The notes: generated from the letters alone by a model not told the origin. Shown: positions 11,041 to 20,632, counted from the first letter of the stretch. The stretch: 64,000 bases of DNA from Phocaeicola sartorii JCM 17136 = DSM 21941 (GCF_000614185.1 NZ_BAKM01000007.1:62001-126000); one strand, 5' to 3'. Made by a program: numbers and translations.

Positions 11041-11906
11041 CTATTTTTCGTTTAAGATAGCTTTTTTACATTCTTCCATCAGCCATTTGGGAGTGGAAGT
11101 CGCTCCACAAATGCCGATAGAACGGACGTTCTCCAGCAAGTTCCGGTCTATTTCCTCCGGCTGGTCAATGAGGTATGAATTCGGGTTGACCTTTTTGCAT
11201 TCCTGATATAAGATTTTTCCGTTCGAACTTTTTCGTCCGCAGACAAAGAATATCAGATCATGCGCTGCTGCGAACTTGCGGATGTTAGGCATCCGGTTGG
11301 CCACTTGCCGGCAGATGGTGTCGTAATATTCAAAAGTGGCATCGGGTGAGATATGCTCCTTGATATATTCTATAATCTGCCAGAACTCTTCCAAAGATTT
11401 GGTAGTCTGGGAATACAGGCGGATGTCTTTGCTGAAGTCCAGATGGGCGGCTTCGGCGGGCGTTTCTATGACAATTGCTTTTCCATGGGTCTGTCCTACC
11501 AGCCCAATACCTCGGCATGACCGTTCTTGCCATAAATCACGATTTGTGTGTCTTGATTTACCGGAACATTGTCATACTCCTGTTTGATGCGCTTTTGAAG
11601 GCGCAATACCACCGGACAGGTGGCGTCAATGATCTCGATGTTGTTGGTACGGGCCGTGGCGTATGTCTCGGGAGGCTCCCCATGTGCACGCAACAGTACT
11701 TTGGCGTCGTGCAATTGGGCAAACTCTTCGTGATTGATCGTGATAAGTCCCATCTTTTTCAGCCGTTCGCATTCCTGTCCGTTGTGCACAATGTCTCCCA
11801 GGCAATAAAGGGTGTTTCCTTTTGCCAGCTCTTCTTCTGCTTTACGGATAGCGGTGGTGACTCCGAAGCAGAAACCTGATCCTTCGTCTATCTCTATGTT
11901 AACCAT
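11041..11906 (-). pseudogene. ispH: 4-hydroxy-3-methylbut-2-enyl diphosphate reductase IspH, one frameshift
   Basis: Two open segments (11906-11496 and 11394-11041 with its upstream extension) form one IspH of about 288 residues, the last enzyme of the MEP isoprenoid pathway, making IPP and DMAPP. All three [4Fe-4S] cysteines are present: 'GSGFCFGV', 'DATCPVV' and 'DTICRQVANRMPN'; 'HGEPPETYATA' and 'GATSTP' are also intact. The frame changes near 11499-11502, where one base seems missing: adding one base restores 'GHAEVLGLVGQTHGKAIV'. IspH is expected to be essential, so a sequencing error is much more likely than a mutation. It overlaps cmk by 8 bases. Confidence 0.92.
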
Positions 11907-12588
11907 TTATCGCTGCTTGAAATTTTTCGGTCAGCCACTGTTTCTGCTCGGCAATGCTCATGTGGCTGTTGTCTAACAAGATAGCGTCATCCGCCTGCCG
12001 TAGCGGGCTTACCTCACGAGTCTGGTCTATACGGTCGCGTTCCTCCACATTCTCCAGAATCTTTTCATAAGAGGCCTCTTGTCCTTTACTTCTCAATTCA
12101 TCATAACGGCGCTGTGCGCGTATGGCGGCCGAGGCAGTTACAAATATTTTCAGTTCGGCATCGGGGAAAACAACGGTTCCGATGTCTCTTCCGTCCATGA
12201 CAATTCCTTTGGCCTTTCCCATTTCCTGTTGTTGTTTCACCAAAGCCTCGCGTACAAACCCTAAGGCGGCGACGGGGCTTACATGAGAGGAAACCTCCAT
12301 GCTGCGGATGGCCTCTTCCACATTTGTGCCGTTCAGGAAAGTCATGGGACGTTGTGTCTCCGGATTCAACCGGAATGAAATATGTATATCGGGCATCGCT
12401 GCTTTTAAAGCTTCGGTTTCGATGCCTTTTTCCGTAAAGAACCCTTTCTGCAAACTATATAATGTAACAGCGCGATACATGGCGCCACTATCAATATAAA
12501 TGTATCCTATCTCACGTGCCAGGTTTTTGGCCATGGTGCTTTTACCACACGATGAATAGCCGTCAATGGCAATAGTTATTTTCTTCAT
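11899..12588 (-). CDS. cmk: Cytidylate kinase
   Basis: A 229-residue CMP/dCMP kinase. It has the P-loop '[18 protein letters not shown]' at the N-terminus, '[15 protein letters not shown]' (nucleotide-binding), '[25 protein letters not shown]' (DGRDIGT family motif) and '[25 protein letters not shown]' near the C-terminus. It phosphorylates CMP and dCMP with ATP in the cytoplasm. It is first in an operon with ispH and overlaps the ispH start by 8 bases, as often seen in Bacteroides. Confidence 0.95.
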   Translation of the reverse strand: MKKITIAIDGYSSCGKSTMAKNLAREIGYIYIDSGAMYRAVTLYSLQKGFFTEKGIETEALKAAMPDIHISFRLNPETQRPMTFLNGTNVEEAIRSMEVSSHVSPVAALGFVREALVKQQQEMGKAKGIVMDGRDIGTVVFPDAELKIFVTASAAIRAQRRYDELRSKGQEASYEKILENVEERDRIDQTREVSPLRQADDAILLDNSHMSIAEQKQWLTEKFQAAING

Positions 12589-12729
12589 ATATAATTAATG
12601 TATAAGTGACTACTAAAAAACGGTTCAAAGATAGGCAAAAGTTGGGTGTATGTCTATGAAATAGAGTGAAAATAAAATGAATTAGCATATTTTTCATGTG
12701 AAAATACTTTTTATTTAAAAGATTTGTGT

Positions 12730-12737
12730 TACATTTG
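12730..12737 (+). promoter_or_regulatory. -7 box of the tonB-like gene
   Basis: TACATTTG matches the Bacteroides -7 consensus and lies 38 bases upstream of the ATG at 12776. The -33 region is T-rich without an unambiguous TTTG. Confidence 0.4.
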
Positions 12738-12775
12738 CCCTCAGTGAGAAACACTTAATTTTTAAAACACAATTT

Positions 12776-13459
12776 ATGGAAATTAAAAAATCGCCCAAAG
12801 CAGATCTCGAAGGTAAAAAAAGTACCTGGCTGCTTATCGGTTATGTGTTTATCCTTGCTCTCATGTTTGTAGCTTTCGAATGGACTGATCGCGATAAACA
12901 AGTGACTACGGATACAGGTATAACTGATGTCGTATTTGAAGAAGAAATTATTCCTATCACGGAACAGGAACAGAAGCAAGCTCCTCCTCCTCCCGAGGCT
13001 CCTAAAGTAGAAGAAGTGCTTCAGATTGTTGAAAACGATGCTAAAGTAGAAGAAACTACGATTCAGGCTTCAGAAGAAACCGGTCAGGCTGTAGAAGTTA
13101 AATACGTTCCGGTAGAAGTTGAAGAAGAAGAACCCGAAGAACAACAAATTTTCCAGGTGGTAGAAGAAATGCCTGAATTCCCCGGTGGTATGGCTGAATG
13201 TTTGAAGTTCTTAGGTAAGAATATTAAATATCCCACTATTTCTCAGGAAAACGGTGTGCAAGGTAAGGTTATCGTTCAGTTTGTTGTGAACAAGGACGGT
13301 TCTATCGTTGACCCGGTGGTTGTACGTAGTGTAGACCCTTACTTGGATAAGGAAGCTCTCCGCGTAATCAAGACCATGCCGAAATGGAAACCTGGAAAAC
13401 AACGTGGTAAGGCTGTACGTGTGAAATATACAGTGCCTGTAACTTTCAAATTACAGTAA
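12776..13459 (+). CDS. TonB family energy transducer
   Basis: A 227-residue TonB-like protein. One N-terminal transmembrane helix ('WLLIGYVFILALMFVAFEW', residues about 18-36) anchors it in the inner membrane. A Pro/Glu-rich periplasmic linker follows ('KQAPPPPEAPKVEEV' and a run of Glu/Val). The C-terminal 85 residues are a TonB_C domain: 'MPEFPGGMAECLKFLGKNIKYP', 'GKVIVQFVVNKDGSI', 'VIKTMPKWKPGKQRGKAV'. It transmits proton-motive energy from ExbB/ExbD to SusC-type receptors. The exbB/exbD genes lie about 2.2 kb downstream on the same strand, but with a terminator and tRNA between. A strong hairpin follows the stop. Confidence 0.88.
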   Translation: MEIKKSPKADLEGKKSTWLLIGYVFILALMFVAFEWTDRDKQVTTDTGITDVVFEEEIIPITEQEQKQAPPPPEAPKVEEVLQIVENDAKVEETTIQASEETGQAVEVKYVPVEVEEEEPEEQQIFQVVEEMPEFPGGMAECLKFLGKNIKYPTISQENGVQGKVIVQFVVNKDGSIVDPVVVRSVDPYLDKEALRVIKTMPKWKPGKQRGKAVRVKYTVPVTFKLQ

Positions 13460-13484
13460 TAAAATACTTCAATATCTTAATTGA

Positions 13485-13512
13485 GAGGCTGCCCTAAAGC
13501 AGCCTCTTTTTC
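13485..13512 (+). terminator. Rho-independent terminator after the tonB-like gene
   Basis: Stem GAGGCTGC / GCAGCCTC (13485-13492 and 13499-13506) with a 6-nt loop and a T5 run. It lies 25 bases after the stop. Confidence 0.85.
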
Positions 13513-13539
13513 TAGTAACCCCTTAATCAAAATCATCTT

Positions 13540-14517
13540 ATGGCTTTTTCTGCAGAACAATTATTGGATAAGGTAAATGCATACCTTGCTACAATGCCCT
13601 ATGTGCGTGAACCGAAAGGATTATATGCTCCTATAGAATACGTCCTTTCGTTAGGTGGCAAACGTATACGACCTGTTTTAATGTTACTTTCCTATCAGCT
13701 TTATAAAGAAAATGTGGAGGATATCCTATCGCAGGCGGCAGGCATAGAAACGTATCATAATTATACATTGTTGCACGATGATTTGATGGATCGTGCGGAT
13801 ATGCGCAGAAACAAGCCTACCGTGCATAAGGTGTGGGATGAGAATACGGCTATTCTTTCGGGGGATGCCATGCTGGTGTTGGCTTACCGGCTGATGAACA
13901 ATTGCCCGGATCGCTATTTAAAGCAAGTGATGGATATTTTCAGTCAGACCGCTCTGGAAATCTGTGAAGGACAGCAGTGGGATATGGAATTTGAGACGCG
14001 CAATGATGTTACCGTATCTGAATATATCGAGATGATTCGTCTGAAGACCTCTGTGCTTTTGTCCGCCGCGTTAAAAATAGGTGCAGTGCTGGGGGACGCT
14101 CCGGAAGATGAGGCGCAAAAGCTGTACGACTTCGGCATTAAGATGGGATTGGCCTTCCAGTTGCAGGATGATTTTCTGGATGTGTATGGAGACCCGAAGG
14201 TATTCGGAAAGAATATCGGAGGAGATATTTTATGCAACAAAAAGACGTTTATGCTGATTAATGCCTTGGCTTTGGCTGACGGACAGCAACGGGAGGAACT
14301 GGAAAAATGGATATCGTGCACCGATTTCTGTCCGGAAGAAAAAATTAGGGCTGTGACGAAGCTTTATGACAAGATCGGAATCGGCAGGATTTGTGAGGAG
14401 AAGATCAACGAATATTATGCTGAAGGGCTTTCTTTATTGGAAAGCATAGCTATGCCTTCCGGGAAAAAAGAAGAATTGAAATCTTTTGTTTGCCATTTGA
14501 TGAATAGAAAAGTGTGA
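13540..14517 (+). CDS. Polyprenyl synthetase family protein
   Basis: A 325-residue trans-isoprenyl diphosphate synthase. First Asp-rich motif 'LLHDDLMDRADMRRNKPTVH' near residue 85, second 'LQDDFLDVYGD' near residue 210, with 'GGKRIRPVLMLLSYQL' upstream. These bind Mg2+-diphosphate and fix the family. Such enzymes elongate farnesyl diphosphate for quinone side chains; chain length cannot be read from the sequence. It is followed one base later by the tatD-like gene. Its substrate comes from the MEP pathway that includes ispH in this window. Confidence 0.92.
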   Translation: MAFSAEQLLDKVNAYLATMPYVREPKGLYAPIEYVLSLGGKRIRPVLMLLSYQLYKENVEDILSQAAGIETYHNYTLLHDDLMDRADMRRNKPTVHKVWDENTAILSGDAMLVLAYRLMNNCPDRYLKQVMDIFSQTALEICEGQQWDMEFETRNDVTVSEYIEMIRLKTSVLLSAALKIGAVLGDAPEDEAQKLYDFGIKMGLAFQLQDDFLDVYGDPKVFGKNIGGDILCNKKTFMLINALALADGQQREELEKWISCTDFCPEEKIRAVTKLYDKIGIGRICEEKINEYYAEGLSLLESIAMPSGKKEELKSFVCHLMNRKV

Positions 14518-14518
14518 T

Positions 14519-15292
14519 ATGATTGATACACATTCCCATCTGTTTGCTGAAGAGTTTGCGGAAGATTTGCCGGCAGTGATAGAACGTGCCAGAGCTACCG
14601 GAGTTTCTAAAGTCTTCATGCCGAATATTGATGACACTACCATAGAAGCGATGCTGGGCGTTTGTACGGCATATCAGGGATATTGTTTCCCTATGATCGG
14701 ATTTCATCCGACTTCTGTTGATGCAGATTCGTTATCCCGTATTCATGGAATGAAAAAAATGCTTTCCGATGAACATCCTTTTATAGCTATAGGAGAGGTG
14801 GGGATGGATTTGTATTGGGACAAAACTTATTTGAAAGAACAACAGAAGGTATTGGATATACAGATCCAGTGGGCGTTGGAGTATCATTTGCCTTTGGTGC
14901 TGCATTGCCGTGAAGCTTTTCCTGAGTTGTTTGAAGTAATGGAGCCTTACCGGACGACAGAGTTAAGCGGAGTCTTCCATAGTTTCACGGGAACGCAGGA
15001 AGAGGCTGAGAGAGTTTTGGAGTATGCTCATTTTGTGATTGGGATAAATGGGGTTGTTACCTTTAAAAAAAGCACTCTGCCCGGAATCCTGACGCATATT
15101 CCTCTGGATAGGATTGTTCTTGAGACGGACGCTCCCTATCTGGCTCCGACCCCTTTCAGAGGGAAACGGAACGAGTCCTCCTATATAAAGAATGTAGCCG
15201 TGAAACTTGCTGAAATTTATGCTGTGGATTTTGAATACATTGACAGAACCACTACCAATAATGCTTTAAAAGTGTTCAAAATGGCTGAATAA
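14519..15292 (+). CDS. TatD family metal-dependent hydrolase
   Basis: A 257-residue TatD-type DNase/hydrolase of the amidohydrolase (TIM barrel) fold. Metal ligands are visible: 'MIDTHSHL' (HxH), 'IGEVGMDLY' (Glu), 'LPLVLHCREAF' (His), 'VFHSFTGT' (His) and 'LETDAPYLAPTPFRGKRNES' (Asp). Family members act as metal-dependent nucleases or deacylases in the cytoplasm. One base separates it from the polyprenyl synthase gene, so the two are probably one transcript. Confidence 0.92.
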   Translation: MIDTHSHLFAEEFAEDLPAVIERARATGVSKVFMPNIDDTTIEAMLGVCTAYQGYCFPMIGFHPTSVDADSLSRIHGMKKMLSDEHPFIAIGEVGMDLYWDKTYLKEQQKVLDIQIQWALEYHLPLVLHCREAFPELFEVMEPYRTTELSGVFHSFTGTQEEAERVLEYAHFVIGINGVVTFKKSTLPGILTHIPLDRIVLETDAPYLAPTPFRGKRNESSYIKNVAVKLAEIYAVDFEYIDRTTTNNALKVFKMAE

Positions 15293-15461
15293 GTTTTTAA
15301 AGTTTATTAATTTTGATGAGTAATTTCAATAATGACAGGGTTAATTCTGCGTAAGACGAAAAAAAAGAATACATTTGTAGCTGAAATCGCTTGCAATTCC
15401 CGATTTTCTTTGTAATTTGCACCCGATTTTAAAAAAGATAGTATTGTGTAGCCCGAAATAA

Positions 15462-15549
15462 GGAGAGATGCTCGAGTGGTTGAAGAGGCACGCCTGGAAA
15501 GCGTGTAAACGTCAAAAGTGTTTCGCGGGTTCGAATCCCGCTCTCTCCG
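15462..15549 (+). tRNA. tRNA-Ser (GGA anticodon)
   Basis: The 88-nt sequence folds as a class II tRNA. Acceptor stem GGAGAGA (15462-15468) pairs with TCTCTCC (15542-15548). Anticodon stem CACGC/GCGTG encloses loop CTGGAAA, giving anticodon GGA at 15496-15498. The T arm is GCGGGTTCGAATCCCGC. A long variable arm is present between them, as required for tRNA-Ser. CCA is not encoded. Upstream, a TTG, 19 nt, TAATTTG arrangement may be its promoter. Confidence 0.97.
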
Positions 15550-15638
15550 CCGTTGTTATGGAAAGCACAAAAAGCAGGAAAACAATTAAAACAAATAAAT
15601 AACAATTAATTAATTAATCTTAAAAAATTAGACACACA

Positions 15639-16412
15639 ATGAAAAAGTTATTTGCAATTCTTGCAGTGATGGGAGTCCTTACTTTAGGATCAGTTCAGCC
15701 TATTATGGCTCAAGACGCAGCTCCGGCTCAAACAGAACAGACTACTGAAGCAGCAGTAGTTGAAGAAGGTGGTGGTCTTCACAAAGAGTTAAAGACTAAA
15801 TTTATTGAAGGTTCTGCTGACTTTATGTCATTGGTAGCCATCGCATTGGTTTTAGGTTTGGCTTTCTGTATTGAACGTATCATTTATTTAAGTTTGGCTG
15901 AAGTGAACACAAAGAAGTTGATGGCTAACATCGAAGCTGCTTTGGAAAAAGGTGATGTTGAAGCTGCTAAGACAGTATGTCGTAACACTCGCGGTCCTGT
16001 CGCTTCTATTTGCTATCAGGGCTTGATGAGAATCGACGAAGGCGTTGACGTAGTTGAACGTTCTGTTGTTTCTTACGGTGGTGTTCAGGCAGGTTACCTT
16101 GAAAAAGGATGCTCTTGGATTACATTGTTTATCGCCATGGCTCCGTCTTTGGGATTCTTGGGTACTGTAATCGGTATGGTTATGGCGTTCGATAAGATCC
16201 AACAGGCTGGTGATATTTCTCCGACAGTTGTAGCTGGTGGTATGAAGGTGGCTTTGATTACTACTATCTTCGGTTTGGTTGTAGCATTGATCCTTCAGGT
16301 ATTCTATAACTACATCCTTTCTAAGATTGAAGCTATCACAAGCCAGATGGAAGATTCTTCTATCACTTTGCTTGACATGATCATGAAATATAACTTGAAA
16401 TACAAAAAATAA
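15639..16412 (+). CDS. exbB: MotA/TolQ/ExbB proton channel family protein
   Basis: A 257-residue ExbB homologue with an N-terminal signal-like segment (to 'IMAQD'), then a membrane helix ('FMSLVAIALVLGLAFCIERIIYLSLAE') and two further helices near 'WITLFIAMAPSLGFLGTVIGMVMAF' and 'KVALITTIFGLVVALILQVFYNYI'. The latter two carry the ExbB/TolQ core motif 'PSLGFLGTVIGM' and the conserved Thr/Gly pattern of the proton path. It forms the channel of the TonB energising complex in the inner membrane. It heads a four-gene run (exbB, membrane protein, exbD, exbD). Confidence 0.9.
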   Translation: MKKLFAILAVMGVLTLGSVQPIMAQDAAPAQTEQTTEAAVVEEGGGLHKELKTKFIEGSADFMSLVAIALVLGLAFCIERIIYLSLAEVNTKKLMANIEAALEKGDVEAAKTVCRNTRGPVASICYQGLMRIDEGVDVVERSVVSYGGVQAGYLEKGCSWITLFIAMAPSLGFLGTVIGMVMAFDKIQQAGDISPTVVAGGMKVALITTIFGLVVALILQVFYNYILSKIEAITSQMEDSSITLLDMIMKYNLKYKK

Positions 16413-16420
16413 TTAGAACA

Positions 16421-16879
16421 ATGGCTAAGTTATCATATAAAATGTCCTACTATGCATTATATGTCTGCATTGCATTGATTTTGGTGGTGCTGGGCATGTT
16501 CTACTTCGTGGGATATAATAATCCGGTCGGGGAATACAATGAACCGGCTCATACAGAAACATTGATATACTTGATGTATGCAATGTTTGGTATTTGCGTT
16601 GCTGTTACCCTAATTGGTGCTATTGCACAGTTTGGCGCTGCATTAAGAGATAATCCGAAAAGTGCCATCAAATCTTTGTTGGGTATCGTATTATTGGTTG
16701 TAGTATTGGTAGTTTCTTACTCTATGGGTTCGGATGCTACTGTTATGACTGGTACAGGTCCTTATACTGATGCTTTCTGGTTGAAAATAACTGATATGCT
16801 GATCTATTCTATCTATTTCTTGTTTGGAGTTGCAGCTGTCGGTACTTTGATCAACCTGTCTGGTATCTTTAAGAAATAA
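16421..16879 (+). CDS. Small integral membrane protein in the exb cluster
   Basis: A 152-residue protein with four predicted membrane helices (about residues 10-30, 47-72, 84-100 and 123-148). I do not recognise a named domain. It sits 8 bases after exbB and 45 bases before exbD on the same strand, so it is very likely co-expressed with the proton channel and is a candidate accessory subunit. It is not an ExbB or ExbD homologue by motif: it lacks the ExbB core and the ExbD Asp-containing single helix. Confidence 0.8.
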   Translation: MAKLSYKMSYYALYVCIALILVVLGMFYFVGYNNPVGEYNEPAHTETLIYLMYAMFGICVAVTLIGAIAQFGAALRDNPKSAIKSLLGIVLLVVVLVVSYSMGSDATVMTGTGPYTDAFWLKITDMLIYSIYFLFGVAAVGTLINLSGIFKK

Positions 16880-16924
16880 TATTATCTCATTGATATTTAA
16901 CAATTAAAAAACGAAGTAAGTAAA

Positions 16925-17515
16925 ATGGCAAGAAAGAAAAGAGCCGTACCTGGAATTAACTCCAGCTCAACAGCTGATATTGCCTTTATGTTGCTTATTT
17001 TCTTCCTGATTACAACATCAATGGATACTGACCGTGGTTTGGCGAGACGTCTTCCGCCTCCTCCCGAAAACAAGGATCAGAAACAAGATGATATTATTGT
17101 AAAGGAACGTAATGTACTCCAGGTTCGTTTGAACAAAGATGACCAACTGATGTGTGGTCAGGACTACATTGACATTAAGCAATTAAAAGAAAAGGCAAAA
17201 GAATTTATAGTCAATCCGTATGATGACGAAAAATTGCCTGAAAAGCATAGAAAGAATATTCCTTTGCTGGGTGATTGTATGATTACGGAAAAGCACGTAA
17301 TCTCTGTTCAGAATGACGTTGGTACTAGCTATAAAGCATATATTGACGTTCAGAATGAATTGGTTGCTGCTTATAATGAATTACGTGATGAGTTAGGTAA
17401 GGCTAAATTTGGCAAGACTTATGCTCAATGTGATGAAGATGAGCAAAAAGCAATCCGTGAATATTATCCGCAGAAGATTTCTGAGGCTGAACCTAAAAAG
17501 TATGGAGGTAAGTAA
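16925..17515 (+). CDS. ExbD/TolR family biopolymer transport protein (first copy)
   Basis: A 196-residue ExbD-type protein. The N-terminal region has the family pattern 'VPGINSSSTADIAFMLLIFFLITTSMDTDRGL': a single membrane helix with the proton-carrying Asp ('ADIAFMLL') near residue 19. The rest is periplasmic and longer than E. coli ExbD (about 140 residues), with a central charged insertion. It works with ExbB to energise TonB. It overlaps the next exbD by one base (stop and start share an A). Confidence 0.9.
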   Translation: MARKKRAVPGINSSSTADIAFMLLIFFLITTSMDTDRGLARRLPPPPENKDQKQDDIIVKERNVLQVRLNKDDQLMCGQDYIDIKQLKEKAKEFIVNPYDDEKLPEKHRKNIPLLGDCMITEKHVISVQNDVGTSYKAYIDVQNELVAAYNELRDELGKAKFGKTYAQCDEDEQKAIREYYPQKISEAEPKKYGGK

Positions 17516-17979
17516 TGGGAAAATTTAATAAAACAGGTAAACGTGGAATGCCTGAGTTGAATACCTCTTCATTGCCTGACCTTATCTTTACCATGTTGTT
17601 CTTCTTTATGATTGTAACAACCATGCGTGAGGTTACATTGAAGGTTCAATTTCAGGTTCCTCAAGGAACAGAGTTGGAGAAATTGGAAAAGAAGTCTTTG
17701 GTTTCCTTTATCTATATAGGTAAGCCGTTGCCGGAGTTCCAAAAGAAAATGGGTGCTGAAAGCCGTATTCAGTTGAACGATAAGTTTGCTGAAGTATCTG
17801 AAGTTCAGGACTACATTACTCAAGAGCGTTTGAACATGAAAGAAGAAGACCAGCCGTTTATGACCGTTTCTTTGAAAGTTGATAAGGACACAAAGATGGG
17901 TATCGTAACCGATGTGAAGCAGGCTCTTCGTCAAGCTTACGCTTTGAAAATTAACTACTCAGCTACTCAACGTCAGTAA
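17515..17979 (+). CDS. ExbD/TolR family biopolymer transport protein (second copy)
   Basis: A 154-residue ExbD homologue with the membrane helix 'LPDLIFTMLFFFMIVTTMREV' containing the conserved Asp ('SLPDLIF'). The start overlaps the end of the first exbD. Two different ExbD subunits side by side are usual in Bacteroidetes and may form hetero-oligomers. A terminator follows at 18001-18036. Confidence 0.9.
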   Translation: MGKFNKTGKRGMPELNTSSLPDLIFTMLFFFMIVTTMREVTLKVQFQVPQGTELEKLEKKSLVSFIYIGKPLPEFQKKMGAESRIQLNDKFAEVSEVQDYITQERLNMKEEDQPFMTVSLKVDKDTKMGIVTDVKQALRQAYALKINYSATQRQ

Positions 17980-18000
17980 ACTAGTTAATATAGTATAGAT

Positions 18001-18036
18001 AAAAAAGGAAGTTGTTTATGAACAGCTTCCTTTTTT
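18001..18036 (+). terminator. Terminator after the exb cluster
   Basis: A6 then GGAAGTTGTT, 4-nt loop TATG, AACAGCTTCC then T6; the stem has one G-T wobble. It lies 21 bases after the second exbD. Confidence 0.85.
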
Positions 18037-18168
18037 ATTGTCTTTATTTTCTATTGGCTATAAGAACGGATTCAATCTGTTATCTATCTCCTAATAATAG
18101 TGCAAGAGACTTTGTGAGGATAATTCCTACATGGGGCAGTATTATTAAGAATGGAAGAATGAGTGTCA

Positions 18169-18705
18169 TCAGATTTCTTGTCCGTAAACTTCTTTATAGA
18201 GGGTGTTCTTAACTCTTTCAAAATCACGATCCATATCTATGTCTCCATAAGTCATTAAGAGCATTGGCAATCCGCTATCTCCCTTACGGTAAGGAGGTTG
18301 CATATAGGGCTTTCTATGCAAAGTGAATTCCAAACGTTCATAGAAGTGAATACGGCGTGTGCTCATTTCATCATTGGGTTCCTCTACTTCCAATACAATT
18401 GGACTTTTTAGTTGCTTTTTTATCATTTCCAACACACGTTTTCCATAACCACCGTTTCTGAGCGTGGGATCAATGGCAAAATGTTCGATATAGTAGAAAT
18501 CTTCCATAGCCCAATAACTGATCATACCAATGCTGTTACCGTCTTCTAGAATAATGTTGCTACGGAACAGGGGATTATTATCCGAATATTCTCTCTGTTG
18601 TACCGTATCACGGCGTTCTTCCTGAGGAAATGCCGTGTGCATTAATTTTTCCACAAAGTTGTAATTTGACTCATCTGATGTTTTTACTTGTTTAATTTCA
18701 ATCAT
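18169..18705 (-). CDS. GNAT family N-acetyltransferase
   Basis: A 178-residue GCN5-type acetyltransferase. The acetyl-CoA-binding region reads 'IEHFAIDPTLRNGGYGKRVLEMIKKQL' (motif A, the RxxGxG/A equivalent being 'RNGGYGKRVL'), followed by motif B 'ESNDEMSTRRIHFYERLEF'-like sequence. The substrate cannot be inferred. It is transcribed toward the exb cluster and lies 34 bases downstream of the M64 peptidase stop. Confidence 0.85.
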   Translation of the reverse strand: MIEIKQVKTSDESNYNFVEKLMHTAFPQEERRDTVQQREYSDNNPLFRSNIILEDGNSIGMISYWAMEDFYYIEHFAIDPTLRNGGYGKRVLEMIKKQLKSPIVLEVEEPNDEMSTRRIHFYERLEFTLHRKPYMQPPYRKGDSGLPMLLMTYGDIDMDRDFERVKNTLYKEVYGQEI

Positions 18706-18739
18706 TTCATCTGTATTTGTTTCGTTTTAACTATAAAAC

Positions 18740-20025
18740 TTATTTCGCGGTATAAAAGTTTATCAGTCTCTCTAATGCACGCTGGCATACCGGGCAGAAC
18801 ACAGGGGCTTCGTTTATCTTCATTCTGCATTCGGTAGTAGGGCGGTAAATTCCCTTTTGTGTATAGCCTGCTCCTTCATAGACTCCCACTTTGGTGTATA
18901 GATCGGTATCTTGGGTAGTTGTCGGAGTAGGTATGGCCGTTCCTTCCGGGATCATATCTTTCCATTTGCTGCCGAAATCAACCAATGTAGTGATATTCGG
19001 TTCCCAAGGCTCCACGTTATATGGATATTGCGGGCTAGGGGCTTCGGTATATGCATATTCATCTGCTAATCCTCCGAAACTATGGCCGAACTCATGAACT
19101 ACAACAGGACGAAAGTGGGATGGTGAGCTGTGGTCAGTGTATATGAGTTATAGATGCCACCTCCTCCATAAGTGTCTGTATTGGCTAGAATAATGATATG
19201 TTCGTAAGGAATTCCGGCCAACCAATTATGAATACTTTTAACCCGGCTGGTGGTGAGATACCGGTCGGAATAAAAGGTGTTGAAATGTGAACTAACAGCT
19301 GTAGATTTCCATTTTCCTTCTCCCGGTATGCTGACTCCGCTGTCTGCTGAAGGGCTTGCTACAGCAACAATATTAAATTTGTTCTTCAGTTTCTTGAAAG
19401 GTTCATGACTGAACAGGGCATCACATGCTGCTTGGGCATCTTTATAAAATAGCTCCATTTCTTTTTCTGTATATCCTTCAGCCATGATTGCTACATCGAT
19501 ACAATCCTCGGCATTTCCGTTTTGCAGAAGATAGCGGTGAGGAGTGATATGGTTCGTTCCCCGTTGATGGATCAGAATATCATCTGGATTTACTTCATGT
19601 GTGAGCGAGGCATTAACATTGTGATATACATCTTTCAGAGATACGGTCACTATTGCTTCTTTTTTGGGATAAGGCAGAAGAAAAGAGTTCTCGAATCCTT
19701 TTTTTACCCTGCTTGCTTCTTCTTCGCTTACCCATTCTTGGAAAAGACTTGAGAATGAAGTCCGGTAAATGGTTTCTCCGGTTGCTTTGTCTTTCATCGT
19801 GATTTCACCGTTGCCTGCCAGGGGAAGTTCTGCCAGATGATGTTTGCGTCCGGCCCATTTCGGAAGGCTTGACAGTTCGTCCAGATACACTTCCTGTTTA
19901 GTGGCATTTCCGGTAAAAATATAATCTGCCCGAAGTGTTTTGTCTTCGAAATACTCATTGAAATTTTGTGCGTTTACAGCTACGCTGAATAAACTGCATA
20001 AGATAAAAATAAATGTCTTTTTCAT
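18740..20025 (-). pseudogene. M64 family metallopeptidase (IgA peptidase M64-like), one frameshift
   Basis: The start at 20025 gives a clean signal peptide (MKKTFIFILCSLFSVAVNAQ); the longer upstream extension is not needed. The segments 20025-19099 and 19015-18740 (with its upstream extension) are one protein of about 428 residues. The zinc motif HEFGHSFGGLADEY lies just after the break, at plus-strand 19049-19090, in the second frame. The break is at about 19110, where one base seems missing; restoring it gives 'AHHPTFRPVVVHEFGH'. 'DVAIMAEGYTEKEM' and 'YGGGGIYNSYTLTTAHHP' are typical of the family. M64 enzymes are secreted zinc proteases; the founding member cleaves IgA, but the target of Bacteroides homologues is mostly unknown. 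Confidence 0.88.
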
Positions 20026-20152
20026 TGTTTTCTCATTTTCCACAAAGATAGAATATTCTATTAAATTATTGGGATTTATGCAATAAAAGTTATGAATCGC
20101 ACAAATATTGTCGAGAAAAGTCATATCTTTGCAGAAAATTAAACTAAAAAGA

Positions 20153-20629
20153 ATGGGACATCATCAATTAGACAGTTTGGATGAGCAGATTTTGAGGTTG
20201 ATAGCCAGCAATGCTCGTATTCCGTTTTTGGAAGTAGCCCGTGCTTGCAATGTATCCGGTGCTGCCATTCATCAGCGTATTCAGAAACTAACCAATCTGG
20301 GGATTCTTAAGGGGTCTGAATACGTCATTGATCCAGAAAAAATCGGATATGAAACGTGTGCATATATTGGTCTTTATCTGAAAGATCCGGAGCAATTTGA
20401 TTCAGTGACAGAGGCTTTAAAAGGTATTCCTGAAGTCGTGGAATGTCATTTCACTACAGGACAATATGATATGTTTATCAAGATTTATGCTAAGAACAAT
20501 CATCATTTGCTTAGCATAATTCATGATAAGTTGCAGCCATTGGGGCTGGCTCGTTCAGAAACTATTATCTCTTTTAATGAGGCTATCAAGAGACAAATGC
20601 CTATCCTCGATTTAGCTGATGAAGACTAA
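20153..20629 (+). CDS. Lrp/AsnC family transcriptional regulator
   Basis: A 158-residue Lrp-type regulator. The N-terminal helix-turn-helix reads 'LDEQILRLIASNARIPFLEVARACNVSGAAIHQRIQKLTNLGIL', and the C-terminal RAM (amino-acid binding) domain follows from about residue 70 ('CAYIGLYLKDPEQFDSVTEALKGIPEVVECHFTTGQYDMFIKI'). I chose ATG 20153 over an upstream TTG because it starts right before the conserved helix. A -7 box TATCTTTG (20124-20131) lies 21 bases upstream. Divergent from the M64 peptidase gene. Confidence 0.93.
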   Translation: MGHHQLDSLDEQILRLIASNARIPFLEVARACNVSGAAIHQRIQKLTNLGILKGSEYVIDPEKIGYETCAYIGLYLKDPEQFDSVTEALKGIPEVVECHFTTGQYDMFIKIYAKNNHHLLSIIHDKLQPLGLARSETIISFNEAIKRQMPILDLADED

Positions 20630-20632
20630 CAG

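Noticed and set aside
18012..18212. Short plus-strand open frame after the exb cluster
   Set aside because: It begins inside the terminator hairpin and overlaps the end of the GNAT gene; no motif.
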